Source: Phycisphaerales bacterium
Lineage (GTDB): Bacteria; Planctomycetota; Phycisphaerae; UBA1845; Fen-1342
NCBI GenBank assembly: GCA_016795025.1
Contig: JAEUIR010000015.1
Coordinates: forward strand, 1 to 38,195
Reading direction: 5' to 3'
DNA: 38,195 nucleotides
Below are positions 24,814 through 32,825 of this stretch, in pieces. Below the pieces are notes generated by a model that saw only the letters and a program-made list of their open reading frames with translations, had not been told where the DNA came from and did not search any database. Position 1 is the first letter of the stretch. Each line of letters starts with the position of its first letter. Made by a program: the position numbers and the translations under genes.

Positions 24814-24862
24814 GGCGGATCGGCCGCGAGACAATCGCGATCGATCCGCCGCGCGTTTTTTT
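24814..24862 (+). terminator. Intrinsic terminator of the cysteine-repeat protein gene
   Basis: GGCGGATCG (24814-24822) pairs with CGATCCGCC (24842-24850), with an inner GCGA/TCGC contact, followed by GCGCG and seven Ts. Confidence 0.85.
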
Positions 24863-24963
24863 CGCCTCGCATGCCGAGTTGGGCCAGATTACGAAGCCGC
24901 GTCAGATGCGGACCTGTTAAGCGATCGGCTCCGGTTCGTTCGCGGTTGAAATTGACTTTCCAG

Positions 24964-25794
24964 CTATTTTGCGACCTGGGACTTTGCCCCCGAGCGACTG
25001 AATGGCCACCAAGGTGATCGCGGCGCAGAGGCGGAGACGATCGGTTGGAAATCGTCTCCGGCACAAGGCTGAAAGTTCTTAGGCCAGCAGGAATTCAACC
25101 GGCAAAGTAATCGCATTTGAAGCGGCGCATCGACGTTGACCTGCTCAACGCGCAGATCGATCATGTCGGGATCGCAATTAAGGCCAACCGTCAGGAAATC
25201 CCGAGCGAAGTAGCGGGGGACATACCCTAGCGTGTAACGGTCGCTATCGTCCGCCGTCCGAACTGCGACGGCAAAGCGATCCACACGATTCATGAAATCG
25301 GCCATCAGCAAGAGCCTGTCGCCATGCTTGAGGTTGCTGATGCGGTTAATCGCCGGGACAGGGAACCAACGAATGCCGTGCAAAAAAAACTTCGTCAAGT
25401 AGCACCCGTGGCTATCCGGTGCTGGGCAAGGGAACACTTCGAGTGAATCGGTTTGTCGTCGCCCTTCGGTCACGCCCAAAATGGCCAGTGGTCCAGGCGG
25501 GGCGTTGGCGTCAAAACCCGCCCAGGTGAGGTAAGCTTCGTACTCGGGGCGAGACTCGGACAAGAGCCGGTTTGCGAAAATCGGGAACAACGTGTCCGAG
25601 TCGTAGACCACATCCAGTTGCGGCATCCCCGGAAAAGGATGAAATCCTGCGAGCGTCTGCGCGCCGCGCGTATAGCAGAAGCGATACACGCCATCAGCAA
25701 AGTCGAGACGTCCGACCGGGCTCCAACTGCCCTGTTCCGGCCCTTCGATTCGCCATGCGATAAACAGCGCCTTGTTCAACCGGTCGCTAACCAA
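24964..25794 (-). CDS. HIRAN-domain protein with HipA-N-like start, partner of the kinase gene
   Basis: The 276-residue product has two parts. The N-terminal about 100 residues resemble the HipA N-terminal subdomain (SPVGRLDFADGVYRFCYTRG, LFPIFANRLLSESRPEYEAY). Then a HIRAN-like region runs from FFLHGIRWFPVPAINRI through DRLLLMADFMNRVDRFAVAV, RTAD to LGYVPRYFARDFL. HIRAN domains bind DNA ends or damaged DNA. The DSLEVFPCP linker joins the two. It lies 48 bp downstream of the HipA-like kinase on the same strand, so both act together in all likelihood. The family call is from memory of motif patterns. I cannot tell if it acts as sensor, antitoxin or kinase substrate. Confidence 0.7.
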   Translation of the reverse strand: MVSDRLNKALFIAWRIEGPEQGSWSPVGRLDFADGVYRFCYTRGAQTLAGFHPFPGMPQLDVVYDSDTLFPIFANRLLSESRPEYEAYLTWAGFDANAPPGPLAILGVTEGRRQTDSLEVFPCPAPDSHGCYLTKFFLHGIRWFPVPAINRISNLKHGDRLLLMADFMNRVDRFAVAVRTADDSDRYTLGYVPRYFARDFLTVGLNCDPDMIDLRVEQVNVDAPLQMRLLCRLNSCWPKNFQPCAGDDFQPIVSASAPRSPWWPFSRSGAKSQVAK

Positions 25795-25842
25795 GCAAGA
25801 TTCTCCGATTCTCGTCCAACAATTTTAGCGTGAACTCGCGGG

Positions 25843-26685
25843 TTACGTCCGACATTCTATCCGCCGGAACTTGCTCAAGAACTGCCGCAACCGATGGGAT
25901 GTCAATTCTCGCAAGTTTCTCCAGCCATGCCGCCGCGCTTGCGGGAACCTTTGCCGCAAAAGCCCGCCACGCACATCAAACGTAGTCAGCGTCCTCTGAT
26001 CCGTCGGATCACCGAAAAATGCGGATCTCGCTCTACTGGCAAAGTGAGCGATTTGGCGGTCGCGATTCTTTGATCGCAGCCGCTCCTCCCGTTCTGTATC
26101 AGATAGATTTCGCGCCATCGCCGCGCCATGATCAAACGTCGGGGCGAGTTGAAGGAACTCGCCATCCCAGATTGCACCCCAGTTCTGATGATGCCGATCC
26201 TGGTTGGCGATCCAGGCGTCAAGAAGCACATACCCGCAAAAGAAATCGACGGCCGACTTGGCGACTTCGGGCGAATCACCGCACCAATTGGCCGGCGGCG
26301 GCCCTATGAGCGAAAGCACGCTGCACACCGCATTTACGGTGTGCGCCGGTACCTTGTACTTTTGGCCGGCAGGATAGTTCGAATCAAGCACAAGCAGCAA
26401 CTGGTTCCCGTGTGCAAGCGCTGACGGCGGCGCTGCGAAACGGTCGCACACGACTCCCCTCGTACCCTCGTTGGGATCCCGGGCGAGCTCATAGGAAACA
26501 TGCGGCAATCCGAACTGGTCGCACAGCTCGCTTGCGACCTTCTCAGCCCAATCTTCGCCCGTGCCGCGCTCCTCGACCTTGTACAACACCTGTTTTTCGC
26601 CCCGATAGAACCAGAACTTGCGCTTGGTACCTAATGGCTCTATCGCCTCTTTCCGCGTTGAATCAACGTCTACGATGCAGAACAC
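25843..26685 (-). CDS. HipA-like serine/threonine kinase
   Basis: The 280-residue product matches the HipA C-terminal kinase fold. It has a nucleotide-binding start, LGTKRKFWFYRGEKQVLYKV, with the Lys of VLYKVEE as candidate ATP anchor. The catalytic loop is DAWIANQDRHHQNWGAIWD with Asp and Asn placed as in HipA (NxDRHxxN), and the metal site is LAPTFDHGAAMA (DxG/H). The start is GTG 26685, with GAGG nine bases upstream. The HipA N-terminal subdomain is missing here but present in the HIRAN gene downstream. No HipB-type helix-turn-helix antitoxin is visible nearby. The last 50 residues are Arg-rich. Codon use appears somewhat unlike that of the flanking genes (impression only). Confidence 0.78.
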   Translation of the reverse strand: MFCIVDVDSTRKEAIEPLGTKRKFWFYRGEKQVLYKVEERGTGEDWAEKVASELCDQFGLPHVSYELARDPNEGTRGVVCDRFAAPPSALAHGNQLLLVLDSNYPAGQKYKVPAHTVNAVCSVLSLIGPPPANWCGDSPEVAKSAVDFFCGYVLLDAWIANQDRHHQNWGAIWDGEFLQLAPTFDHGAAMARNLSDTEREERLRSKNRDRQIAHFASRARSAFFGDPTDQRTLTTFDVRGGLLRQRFPQARRHGWRNLRELTSHRLRQFLSKFRRIECRT

Positions 26686-26771
26686 GCCCTTAGTCCTCGA
26701 TCTTGCCCAGCTTTCCGTTACGCTTTCGCACGCAACATGGGGTACACCGCGCGACGACTTGAAAGTTCGCC

Positions 26772-27287
26772 TTACGGCCGGCTGAACAGAGCGCCGGCAA
26801 AGAATGCAAGCAAGCCGGGCGCGTCTTTCGTGCCGATTCCGGCCCGAACTTCGTCGCGTCGCGCTTTGAGAAGCGCTTCGAGTTCCGCCCTGCGCGCCAC
26901 GGCATCCTCATTCTGCCACTGGTCGGGGTTGTCGCGCGCGTATTCCCAGAAAATCTGGCACAACTCCAATTCGCCGCGATCCAGCCAAAGCCCGTCGCAC
27001 TTACCGCAGCGGTCGATGTGAATCTCGTTCCAATAGCGGAAGGTCTCTTTGGTCATCTCCGTGCCACAGGAAAAGCACCAAAGTTGTCCGACACTGTTGT
27101 GCCGTTCGGCGAGGTTCCACATGGCGTCGCGCACCGGCTCGGGCATGACGATTTCGCGGCGCTCAAGAATCACATCAAGCCGCTCGGGCGACATCCAATG
27201 CCCGCCGCAACCGCCGCAGTGATAGATGCGCACGCCTTCGTAGCTGATCGGATCGGCCTGGAGCTTGCACGACGGGCAACGGGGCAT
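26772..27287 (-). CDS. Two-zinc-ribbon protein (zf-TFIIB type)
   Basis: The 171-residue product has two zinc ribbons of the TFIIB-like family: CPSCKLQADPISYEGVRIYH, CGGCGGHWMS and CFSCGTEMTKETFRYWNEIH, IDRCGKCDGLWLDRGELE. The closing W-x-D/S-x-G-E-L-E sequence is typical. The C-terminal third is helical and charged with a short hydrophobic end (LLAFFAGALFSRP). Function is unknown. ATG 27287 has GGAG seven bases upstream. Confidence 0.85.
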   Translation of the reverse strand: MPRCPSCKLQADPISYEGVRIYHCGGCGGHWMSPERLDVILERREIVMPEPVRDAMWNLAERHNSVGQLWCFSCGTEMTKETFRYWNEIHIDRCGKCDGLWLDRGELELCQIFWEYARDNPDQWQNEDAVARRAELEALLKARRDEVRAGIGTKDAPGLLAFFAGALFSRP

Positions 27288-27348
27288 GGGGGTGCTCCAA
27301 ATGCAGAATTCAGAACGCGAGACGCGGAATGCTGATTTCAAAAATGCG

Positions 27349-27370
27349 GCGTGCGGCATTTGCCGCACGC
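27349..27370 (-). terminator. Possible terminator downstream of the PrpB-like gene
   Basis: A perfect 9-bp stem, GCGTGCGGC/GCCGCACGC, with a four-base loop. On the minus strand it is followed by CGCATTTTTG, a short T-run. It lies 130 bases past the stop of the 27502 gene. Confidence 0.4.
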
Positions 27371-27418
27371 GCTACTTGCTGGCAACTACTCAGCATTCAT
27401 CACTTACGCTACGCGGCA

Positions 27419-27446
27419 ACCGCTCCCTCACGGTCGCGGCTCTGTT
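27419..27446 (+). repeat. Interspersed palindromic repeat, family B copy 2
   Basis: ACCGCTCCCTCACGG then TCGCGGCTCTGTT. It is nearly identical to the copy at 5533-5563. Confidence 0.7.
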
Positions 27447-27457
27447 CGGACGAAAAC

Positions 27458-27482
27458 GGCCGGCAGGATGCCGGTGCTACCC
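27458..27482 (-). repeat. Interspersed palindromic repeat, family A copy 3
   Basis: Reads GGCCGGCAGGATG then CCGGTGCTACCC on the plus strand. It is the reverse complement of the 12351-12376 copy with one core mismatch. It follows family B copy 2 directly, suggesting a composite element. Confidence 0.75.
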
Positions 27483-27501
27483 AAGGCGTGCCTCTGTTCG
27501 A

Positions 27502-28386
27502 TCAGACACTCTTGGGCGTTTCCATTTCATAGCCGAGCAGGTCGTATAGCTCCTGCCGCGTTTGCATGCGATCGAGGATGTTCTTCTGCGTGCCGCGCGA
27601 CCGGAGTTCGTGCAGCGCTTGCTCCACGGCTTTCATCGCACAGCGCATCAGCGTCACCGGGAAAATGACGATGCGATAGCCCATCGCCGCGAATTCATCC
27701 GCCGTCAGGCAGGGCGTCTTGCCAAACTCCGTCATATTTGCCAGCAGGATCGGCGGGCGGCTGGTGCCGGCCGGCGTCATGTCGCGCGCGAAGCGCGCAA
27801 ACTCCTCCTTGTCCTGGAGCGCTTCCGGAAAGATCGCATCAGCGCCCGCCCGGATGTACGCCTGCGCCCGGGACACCGCGTCGTCATAACCGGTCACGCC
27901 CCGCGCGTCCGTCCGCGCGATGATCAGAAAGTCACGATCGCGCCGCGCCCCGGCCGCGATGGAGACTTTTTCCTCGAATTCGCTCCGCGGGACGAGCGAT
28001 TTGCCCGACAAATGGCCGCAGCGCTTCGGAAATTCCTGGTCTTCGATGTGCAAGCCACTGAGCCCCGCCCGCTCGAAATCCTGCACCGTGCGGACCATGT
28101 TGTCCGGCCCGCCGAAGCCGGTATCCGCGTCGCTGATCAACGGAATCGTCGTGACCGCGGCGCAGCGTGTCGCATGATGCACGGCCTCGCTGAGCGTGGT
28201 GATTCCCGTGTCGGGCACGCCGAGCGTGGCGTTGGCGAGCGTGGCGCCGGAGAGATAAATCGCTTCAAAACCGGCGCGTTCGATCGCCCGGGCGGTCAGC
28301 GCATTGAACGCTCCGGGCATGACCACGCAGTGATCGTTCAGCAGCGCTCGAAGCCGCGCGGAGCGCGACACCACGGCTGATTGCAT
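27502..28386 (-). CDS. prpB: Isocitrate lyase/PEP mutase family lyase, probable 2-methylisocitrate lyase
   Basis: The 294-residue protein carries the motifs of 2-methylisocitrate lyases: VMPGAFNALTARAIERAGF, ISDADTGFGG with the metal-binding Asp residues, HIEDQEFPKRCGH with catalytic Cys123, IARTDARG and the closing VIFPVTLMRCAMKAVEQAL. Such enzymes split 2-methylisocitrate to pyruvate and succinate in propionate breakdown. No prpC or prpD homologue is adjacent, so another substrate within the superfamily cannot be excluded. ATG 28386 is preceded by GGGAG seven bases upstream. Confidence 0.88.
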   Translation of the reverse strand: MQSAVVSRSARLRALLNDHCVVMPGAFNALTARAIERAGFEAIYLSGATLANATLGVPDTGITTLSEAVHHATRCAAVTTIPLISDADTGFGGPDNMVRTVQDFERAGLSGLHIEDQEFPKRCGHLSGKSLVPRSEFEEKVSIAAGARRDRDFLIIARTDARGVTGYDDAVSRAQAYIRAGADAIFPEALQDKEEFARFARDMTPAGTSRPPILLANMTEFGKTPCLTADEFAAMGYRIVIFPVTLMRCAMKAVEQALHELRSRGTQKNILDRMQTRQELYDLLGYEMETPKSV

Positions 28387-28483
28387 TCCGATTCTCCCGA
28401 GTCAATCGCAGTTGCACCACGCTACATTGTAGAGTGGCGCGGCGACTCCGGGCGAGCGCGGCCGGGCAACTGTATGCGCCTGT

Positions 28484-28614
28484 GGGTCGGCGTCAAGTTT
28501 GTGGGTACCGGGAGCATCGCCGTCTGGGCGGTGCGAAAACATTGATCGCGCTCGAGAAAAATTCTGTTCGCACCGGCTGGAAGCCGATGCTACCCACAAA
28601 CCTGACGCCGACCC
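28484..28614. repeat. Long imperfect inverted repeat built from two family A elements
   Basis: The left arm (28484-28537) and the reverse complement of the right arm (28567-28614) share GGGTCGGCGTCA(A/G)GTTTG, TGGGTA, GCATCG and CGGTGCGAA. The left arm has a six-base insertion. About 29 bases separate the arms. Transcripts would fold into a hairpin of nearly 50 bp. Confidence 0.75.
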
Positions 28615-28738
28615 GCGCTTGTTGCGGCCGCAGATTTTCCTTGACTTTGTGCGGGCAAGTGCGTTACGACATAAACTTGGGTTCGGCCAGTTCTCGGTTG
28701 TCATCACGCGCGCTTGGGTGGATGACGCCAAGTTGCTC

Positions 28739-28762
28739 GTTGTCGCGTTCCCGCGCGACAAC
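28739..28762. promoter_or_regulatory. Perfect 9-bp palindrome upstream of the secreted-protein gene
   Basis: GTTGTCGCG (28739-28747), loop TTCCCG, CGCGACAAC (28754-28762). Its position 122 bases before ATG 28885 suits an operator or a leader hairpin. No T-run follows, so a terminator is unlikely. Confidence 0.35.
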
Positions 28763-28884
28763 GTTATTCGATACGCGATCAGGTTTTGTCACGCTGGTTC
28801 GTCGGATGCGCCGTCAGGGCGCTCCGGTGCGTCTGTGCGCGGCACCCCTCCTCTATGCCGCCGGTCTTAACTCTGGAGAATCCG

Positions 28885-30444
28885 ATGCTTCTTTCCATTC
28901 GGCCTGCACGGCTCCGCTTTATGGTTTGTCTGGGTGCGTTGCTTTGCGTCGTGTGCGGCACGGCGCTGGGCGACGTCATCAAAGAAGGCGAGGGCGACAT
29001 TCCCGGCTCAAACGGCAGGCGCGTGAAGTGGCGGGCCGGCTATCGCAAGACTCCCGGCGACACCCGCTCGGTGCACTTCTGGTATGAATTGAAGCTCGTC
29101 AATCCGCAGCCGGGGGACAATGTGAAATTCACGGTTTGCGCGATGATCAACATTCAATCCGAGAAAAAATGTCAGCCGGCGTTCAAGGGGAACTCGGACG
29201 CGACCACCACCCCGCCGACGCTGCGCTGTGTCGCGGACACGTCATCAGCCTGCGGAGACCATGACAACAATGGGACGGATGACGACCCGGCGGACTCTTG
29301 TCCGCGTGAGGCGAACAAGGCTTGCTGGTATACGAACCATCACTTCGGGTGCAAGGCAATCACGCTGACCGGCGCGAATCCGATCGACAACACAAGTTTC
29401 GATGAGACCGTGACGCTAAAGGAGGACTTCGCCGAAGCGAACCTGATGGCGCCATACCTCGATTTTCTCGCGGAACACACGATCCACGAATCCTGCCGCA
29501 ATCTGGGCGGCGGTGACAACCAGTTCCTCACCCCCGGGGACGAATTCAACCCTGACGGGACGCGGAGTTGGTGGATCGTGACCGGCGGAGAAGCACCGGA
29601 AGATCCGATTCGCGACGGCGAAAAGGGCTGGGCCACCGGAAACTGGTACACCATGGCTTACATGGGGAACATCTACGATTGCATTTTGCTTGGGACTCTC
29701 ACCGGAGCGCCGGGCGGCGCGACGATCGAGTTTCGATTTCCTTTCTCAGCCGGACCGGGAACCGTCGCCTATACCATGCCAGGCACCGGCTGCGAAGGAG
29801 AGTCGTTGATCGTGTCGATTCCGTTTCAGGTGACAGATGAACTAATGATGGATGATGACGAGCATACGTACATGCGCTATGCGTACGCATCGGCGTTGTG
29901 CCCCGACCGCCCCAACGGCAGCGTGATGGAATTCACCGGAGAAGTCGTCGCGGCCAACAGCACGTTCAAGCCAAACGGCGATCCGCTCTATGTACCCGGC
30001 GACTTCATGTATGGCATCCACGCGCAGTTCGTCGCGGATTTCGATCCGCCATATTTGGTGTCGCATAATCTGACGCGCGTGAATTCCAGCACGCTCGAGT
30101 TCGGCGTGCGAGCCGGCGATGCGACCACGATGGCCATTGGCGCGACGTTGCGCTATCGCGTCAACGGCGTGTCGCAACCTGACCTGCCGATCCCGTTCGA
30201 TCACCCGGCCGCGATCGGACATGACACGCTGTATCGCGTGCGCGTGCCGCAGGTCGGCGCGAATGACACGTTGCATTATCGATTTCTGCTGGTGGATGAT
30301 GCGGAGAATGTCTCGATGTCGCCGGAATTCGAGTTTCCTGCCGGTGCGATTCCGGCGGTTTCGCCGGTCGGTTTGGCCATCTTGTCGGGTATGCTCGCTT
30401 TGGGCGCCGCGGTTGTGATGCGCAACGCCGCATCGCGGACATAA
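28885..30444 (+). CDS. Secreted protein with IPTL-CTERM-like C-terminal anchor
   Basis: The 519-residue product has a signal peptide (about MLLSIRPARLRFMVCLGALL, cleavage after ALG). It is followed by a Cys-rich region with CGDHDNNGTDDDPADSC, a calcium-loop-like acidic stretch (about residues 126-145). The last 160 residues look like an Ig-like beta domain (DPPYLVSHNLTRVNSSTLEF, LHYRFLLVDDAENVSMSPEF). The extreme C-terminus, IPAVSPVGLAILSGMLALGA, AVVMRNAASRT, is a short motif, hydrophobic helix and basic end, like the IPTL variant of PEP-CTERM sorting signals. The middle domain was not recognised. GGAG precedes ATG 28885. Confidence 0.82.
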   Translation: MLLSIRPARLRFMVCLGALLCVVCGTALGDVIKEGEGDIPGSNGRRVKWRAGYRKTPGDTRSVHFWYELKLVNPQPGDNVKFTVCAMINIQSEKKCQPAFKGNSDATTTPPTLRCVADTSSACGDHDNNGTDDDPADSCPREANKACWYTNHHFGCKAITLTGANPIDNTSFDETVTLKEDFAEANLMAPYLDFLAEHTIHESCRNLGGGDNQFLTPGDEFNPDGTRSWWIVTGGEAPEDPIRDGEKGWATGNWYTMAYMGNIYDCILLGTLTGAPGGATIEFRFPFSAGPGTVAYTMPGTGCEGESLIVSIPFQVTDELMMDDDEHTYMRYAYASALCPDRPNGSVMEFTGEVVAANSTFKPNGDPLYVPGDFMYGIHAQFVADFDPPYLVSHNLTRVNSSTLEFGVRAGDATTMAIGATLRYRVNGVSQPDLPIPFDHPAAIGHDTLYRVRVPQVGANDTLHYRFLLVDDAENVSMSPEFEFPAGAIPAVSPVGLAILSGMLALGAAVVMRNAASRT

Positions 30445-30486
30445 GCACGGCACCGCTACGAACTCTTTTTGTCGATCCATCTCGAA

Positions 30487-30519
30487 CAAACGGGGAGCTT
30501 CGGGTCTCGCGCCGGCACG
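30487..30519 (+). repeat. Degenerate family A interspersed repeat
   Basis: ACAAACGGGGAGCTTCGGGT then CTCGCGCCGGCACG resembles the GGGGAGCATCGGCGTC…GCCGG arms at 36153 and 36192, with several mismatches. The rest of 30445-30716 shows nothing else recognisable. Confidence 0.4.
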
Positions 30520-30716
30520 TACCGGTCGATAGTCGATGCCCTCCGAAAGTCATCTCGCGCCTGAATGACTGCCGTAAGATGCACGTTCGGGAATAATGGG
30601 CTCGGGATACACGTTTTCAGAGCAGCGTTCGTGTTACGCCGCCGATCGCGAAACTCCAGCGAGGCTCGACGGGTATTCTACCGCGGTCACTTTGAACCCG
30701 CTGGAGCGTGCAGGCA

Positions 30717-31094
30717 ATGATCGAAGGCGTCGTCGTCATCGTGGTTGTTGATCAGCGCTATTTAATGATCCGCCGCGCGGCCGGCATACTCGCCGGCGGC
30801 GCGTGGTGCTTCGTGGGTGGTGCGATCGACCCGGGTGAGTCGCAGGTCGACGCTGTGATGCGCGAATTTCGCGAGGAAGTCGGCGGCAGCGTTCGGCCCA
30901 TCTCGAAAGTGTGGGAATATACGCGCCCCGACGGCAGGCTTCGATTGCATTGGTGGACCGCGGAATTGCTTTCGGAAGAGCTGATCGCGAATCCGGCCGA
31001 GGTGCAGGAGATTCGCTGGCTATCGCGCGAGGAAATCGCGCTTTTGGAGAACGTGCTGGACAGCAATCGCCAATATCTGGACGAAAGCGGTTAG
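30717..31094 (+). CDS. Nudix hydrolase
   Basis: The 125-residue protein contains the Nudix box G35-x5-E41-x7-R49-E50-x2-E53-E54-x-G56 (GAIDPGESQVDAVMREFREE, VG), which binds metal and hydrolyses nucleoside diphosphate-linked substrates. It is preceded by the family strand YLMIRRAAGILAGGAWCFVG and followed by LHWWTAEL and EIRWLSREEI. The substrate cannot be inferred. ATG 30717 was chosen because GGAG lies ten bases upstream; the GTG at 30708 is too close to that site. Confidence 0.9.
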   Translation: MIEGVVVIVVVDQRYLMIRRAAGILAGGAWCFVGGAIDPGESQVDAVMREFREEVGGSVRPISKVWEYTRPDGRLRLHWWTAELLSEELIANPAEVQEIRWLSREEIALLENVLDSNRQYLDESG

Positions 31095-31110
31095 CGATCT
31101 CGCCGACGCA

Positions 31111-32124
31111 TCAATCCGGAACAGTGTCGCCAAGCCCAAATCCGCCATTATCCGCCGGCGGCCAAAGCCCCGTTACGCTGGTGACTGTCGATCCGGTGGG
31201 CGCGTGGAACGGAAGATAGTGCGTGCGCTTTTCAGCCAAGGTTTCGACGTGCCCGTCAAAGAACAGCGCGTTTGCCGCAAGGGCGTTTTCGCTCAGGCCG
31301 TGTCTCAGACTAAGCGGCCGCGCGCGACGGTTTTCGCCGTATTCCTGCGACGCACGGTATTGCGCGCCGGAGCTTGAGTAGCTCCCCGCGCCGAGGTAGT
31401 TGCCGACGCGCGGGTCGTAGTCATAGACATCCTGATCCGTGACGAAACGCGCCCCGTCCATCAGAAAAATCTTGCGGGCATTTTGTCCGATCATTGTGGT
31501 TCGCGGCAGGAACTTCGGCGGAAGCGCGGTCTCCCATCCGGACGAATACGTGAGCCAATTGACCTGTGCGGTGCCGGCGAAGCCTTGCAGCACATTTTGA
31601 TACGAATTGCCGGCCATCAGTAATTTCCAATTCGTGAGGTAGCTGACCGACGGTTGCACGTCGGCCGTTCCGTTCGAGGGAAAATCGCCGGGGCGCGAGC
31701 CGAAGATAATCATGGTCTGATTGCTGTCAGGGCACTTGTTCACGCCGAGCCGCGAATTGAACATGCGGACGCCGCGATTGCGCGCCAGGTCGTTTACGCC
31801 GATGTACCGGGCCATCGGATTCGACCAGTCGTAAATCGTGGTCGGCTTGCGCGGGTAATCATCCTGCGACGTCGTCGGATCGAACGCCGCGAAACCGGAG
31901 CCGTTCGGCGCTCCGACGATCCAATCGTTTTCTTCTAGCGAATAACTGCGCATGCCGATGCCGAATTGCCGCAGATTGGAGCCGCACACCACGCGACGGG
32001 CCACTTTTTTCGCGCCCGCCAGCGAGGGCAGTAGAATCGACAGCAGCAGTGCGATGATCGCCACCACCACCAGCAACTCAATCAGCGTGAATGCACTGCG
32101 TCCGCGGGCGATGCGTGTCGTCAT
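31111..32124 (-). CDS. Prepilin-type N-terminal methylation protein (planctomycete pseudopilin)
   Basis: The 337-residue product has the type IV prepilin leader, GRSAFTLIELLVVVAIIALL, LSILLPSLAGAKKVARR, cleaved after the residue before F and N-methylated, then a globular domain. The C-terminus shows ALAANALFFDGHVETLAEKR, the FxDGHV motif of planctomycete type II secretion-like pseudopilins. These proteins are found in large numbers in planctomycetes, with unclear roles in secretion or adhesion. ATG 32124 has GGGAG six bases upstream; ATG 32148 is less well placed. It follows the zinc-ribbon gene on the same strand with about 33 bp between, so the pair is likely co-transcribed. Confidence 0.9.
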   Translation of the reverse strand: MTTRIARGRSAFTLIELLVVVAIIALLLSILLPSLAGAKKVARRVVCGSNLRQFGIGMRSYSLEENDWIVGAPNGSGFAAFDPTTSQDDYPRKPTTIYDWSNPMARYIGVNDLARNRGVRMFNSRLGVNKCPDSNQTMIIFGSRPGDFPSNGTADVQPSVSYLTNWKLLMAGNSYQNVLQGFAGTAQVNWLTYSSGWETALPPKFLPRTTMIGQNARKIFLMDGARFVTDQDVYDYDPRVGNYLGAGSYSSSGAQYRASQEYGENRRARPLSLRHGLSENALAANALFFDGHVETLAEKRTHYLPFHAPTGSTVTSVTGLWPPADNGGFGLGDTVPD

Positions 32125-32157
32125 GCGATTCTCCCGTATGGCGATCATTCGCGAATC

Positions 32158-32502
32158 CTAGTCACCATGCCTGATCGGCCCGCCGCAATTTTTGCAGGCC
32201 GTGTGTTCCGGAAGTTTTTCCTGTCCCGGCAGCGTTCGCCGCAATTCGTCAAGCACCTGCATATTGCCGCACTTCGGACACTTCGCCAGCGGCAGAACAC
32301 CCTGGCGGTTGCACTTGGGACATGTCGGCGGATACGGATCGCCCGGCTTCAAGTTCACGTTGCCGCGATAGTCGCACCCTTCGAAGCCGCACGCGGACGC
32401 CCATGTCGCCGCCTGAGTTCCGGCGCCGAAGTACAGGTAGCCCGCATAGCCGGCCGCCGCAACGACGAAAATTGCGGCGACCGTGATGACCGTTTTTTTC
32501 AC
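32158..32502 (-). CDS. Small membrane protein with zinc-ribbon motifs
   Basis: The 114-residue product starts with a membrane segment (VKKTVITVAAIFVVAAAGYA) and continues with four Cys-pair motifs: CGFEGCDYRG, CPKCNRQG, CPKCGNM and CKNCGG. This arrangement suggests two zinc ribbons on one side of the membrane. Start GTG 32502 puts the membrane segment at the N-terminus. The frame is open to an ATG at 32595, which would add a charged, low-complexity stretch. It immediately precedes the prepilin gene on the same strand, so a role in prepilin assembly or type II-like secretion is possible (inference from neighbourhood only). Confidence 0.72.
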   Translation of the reverse strand: MKKTVITVAAIFVVAAAGYAGYLYFGAGTQAATWASACGFEGCDYRGNVNLKPGDPYPPTCPKCNRQGVLPLAKCPKCGNMQVLDELRRTLPGQEKLPEHTACKNCGGPIRHGD

Positions 32503-32825
32503 TCGTAGCGGCTCACGCCGGTTTCTCCGGTCGCCGGACCCGGCCGAACCGACCGCGCCGCGGTGCTGCGCCGCGCGATCCGACAGCCTTACCACAATCC
32601 GACGTTCGGCCCGCAGCTTAACAAAAAAACTCGTCGCTGGCGAGCAAAAACCTGCGGCAATCGGCCCAAAAAGTGGCCGTTTATCGTCTATTTCATCGCA
32701 GAGCTGGTTATTGACACACGCTGTCGATCACGGGATCGCGTTCGATAATCTTTGTTGTGAAGCCCGCGCTCGTATTGTGTTCGGTTTGTGCAATGACTGC
32801 GCGGCGAAATCGAACCCGGTCCGGG

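Larger units (their letters stand above)
28387..28884. other. Gene-less divergent region with a long inverted repeat
   Basis: It lies between the PrpB-like gene and the secreted-protein gene. It holds the 28484-28614 inverted repeat and a perfect 9-bp palindrome at 28739-28762. TTGACT at 28641 without a good -10 is the only promoter hint. The open frames here have no protein-like features. Confidence 0.45.

Noticed and set aside
26690-26911. 73-codon minus-strand ORF ending just before the HipA-like kinase (…CTPCCVRKRNGKLGKIED)
   Set aside because: Most of it is a shadow of the zinc-ribbon gene; only the last 25 codons are outside, too little to support a gene. It could be a remnant of a former upstream partner.
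28434-28884. Plus- and minus-strand frames over the inverted repeat
   Set aside because: They read through repeat DNA and give low-complexity peptides; the secreted protein starts clearly at 28885.
32711-32749. Promoter TTGACA … GATAAT on the plus strand
   Set aside because: The spacer is 27 bases, too long, and no gene follows on that strand.
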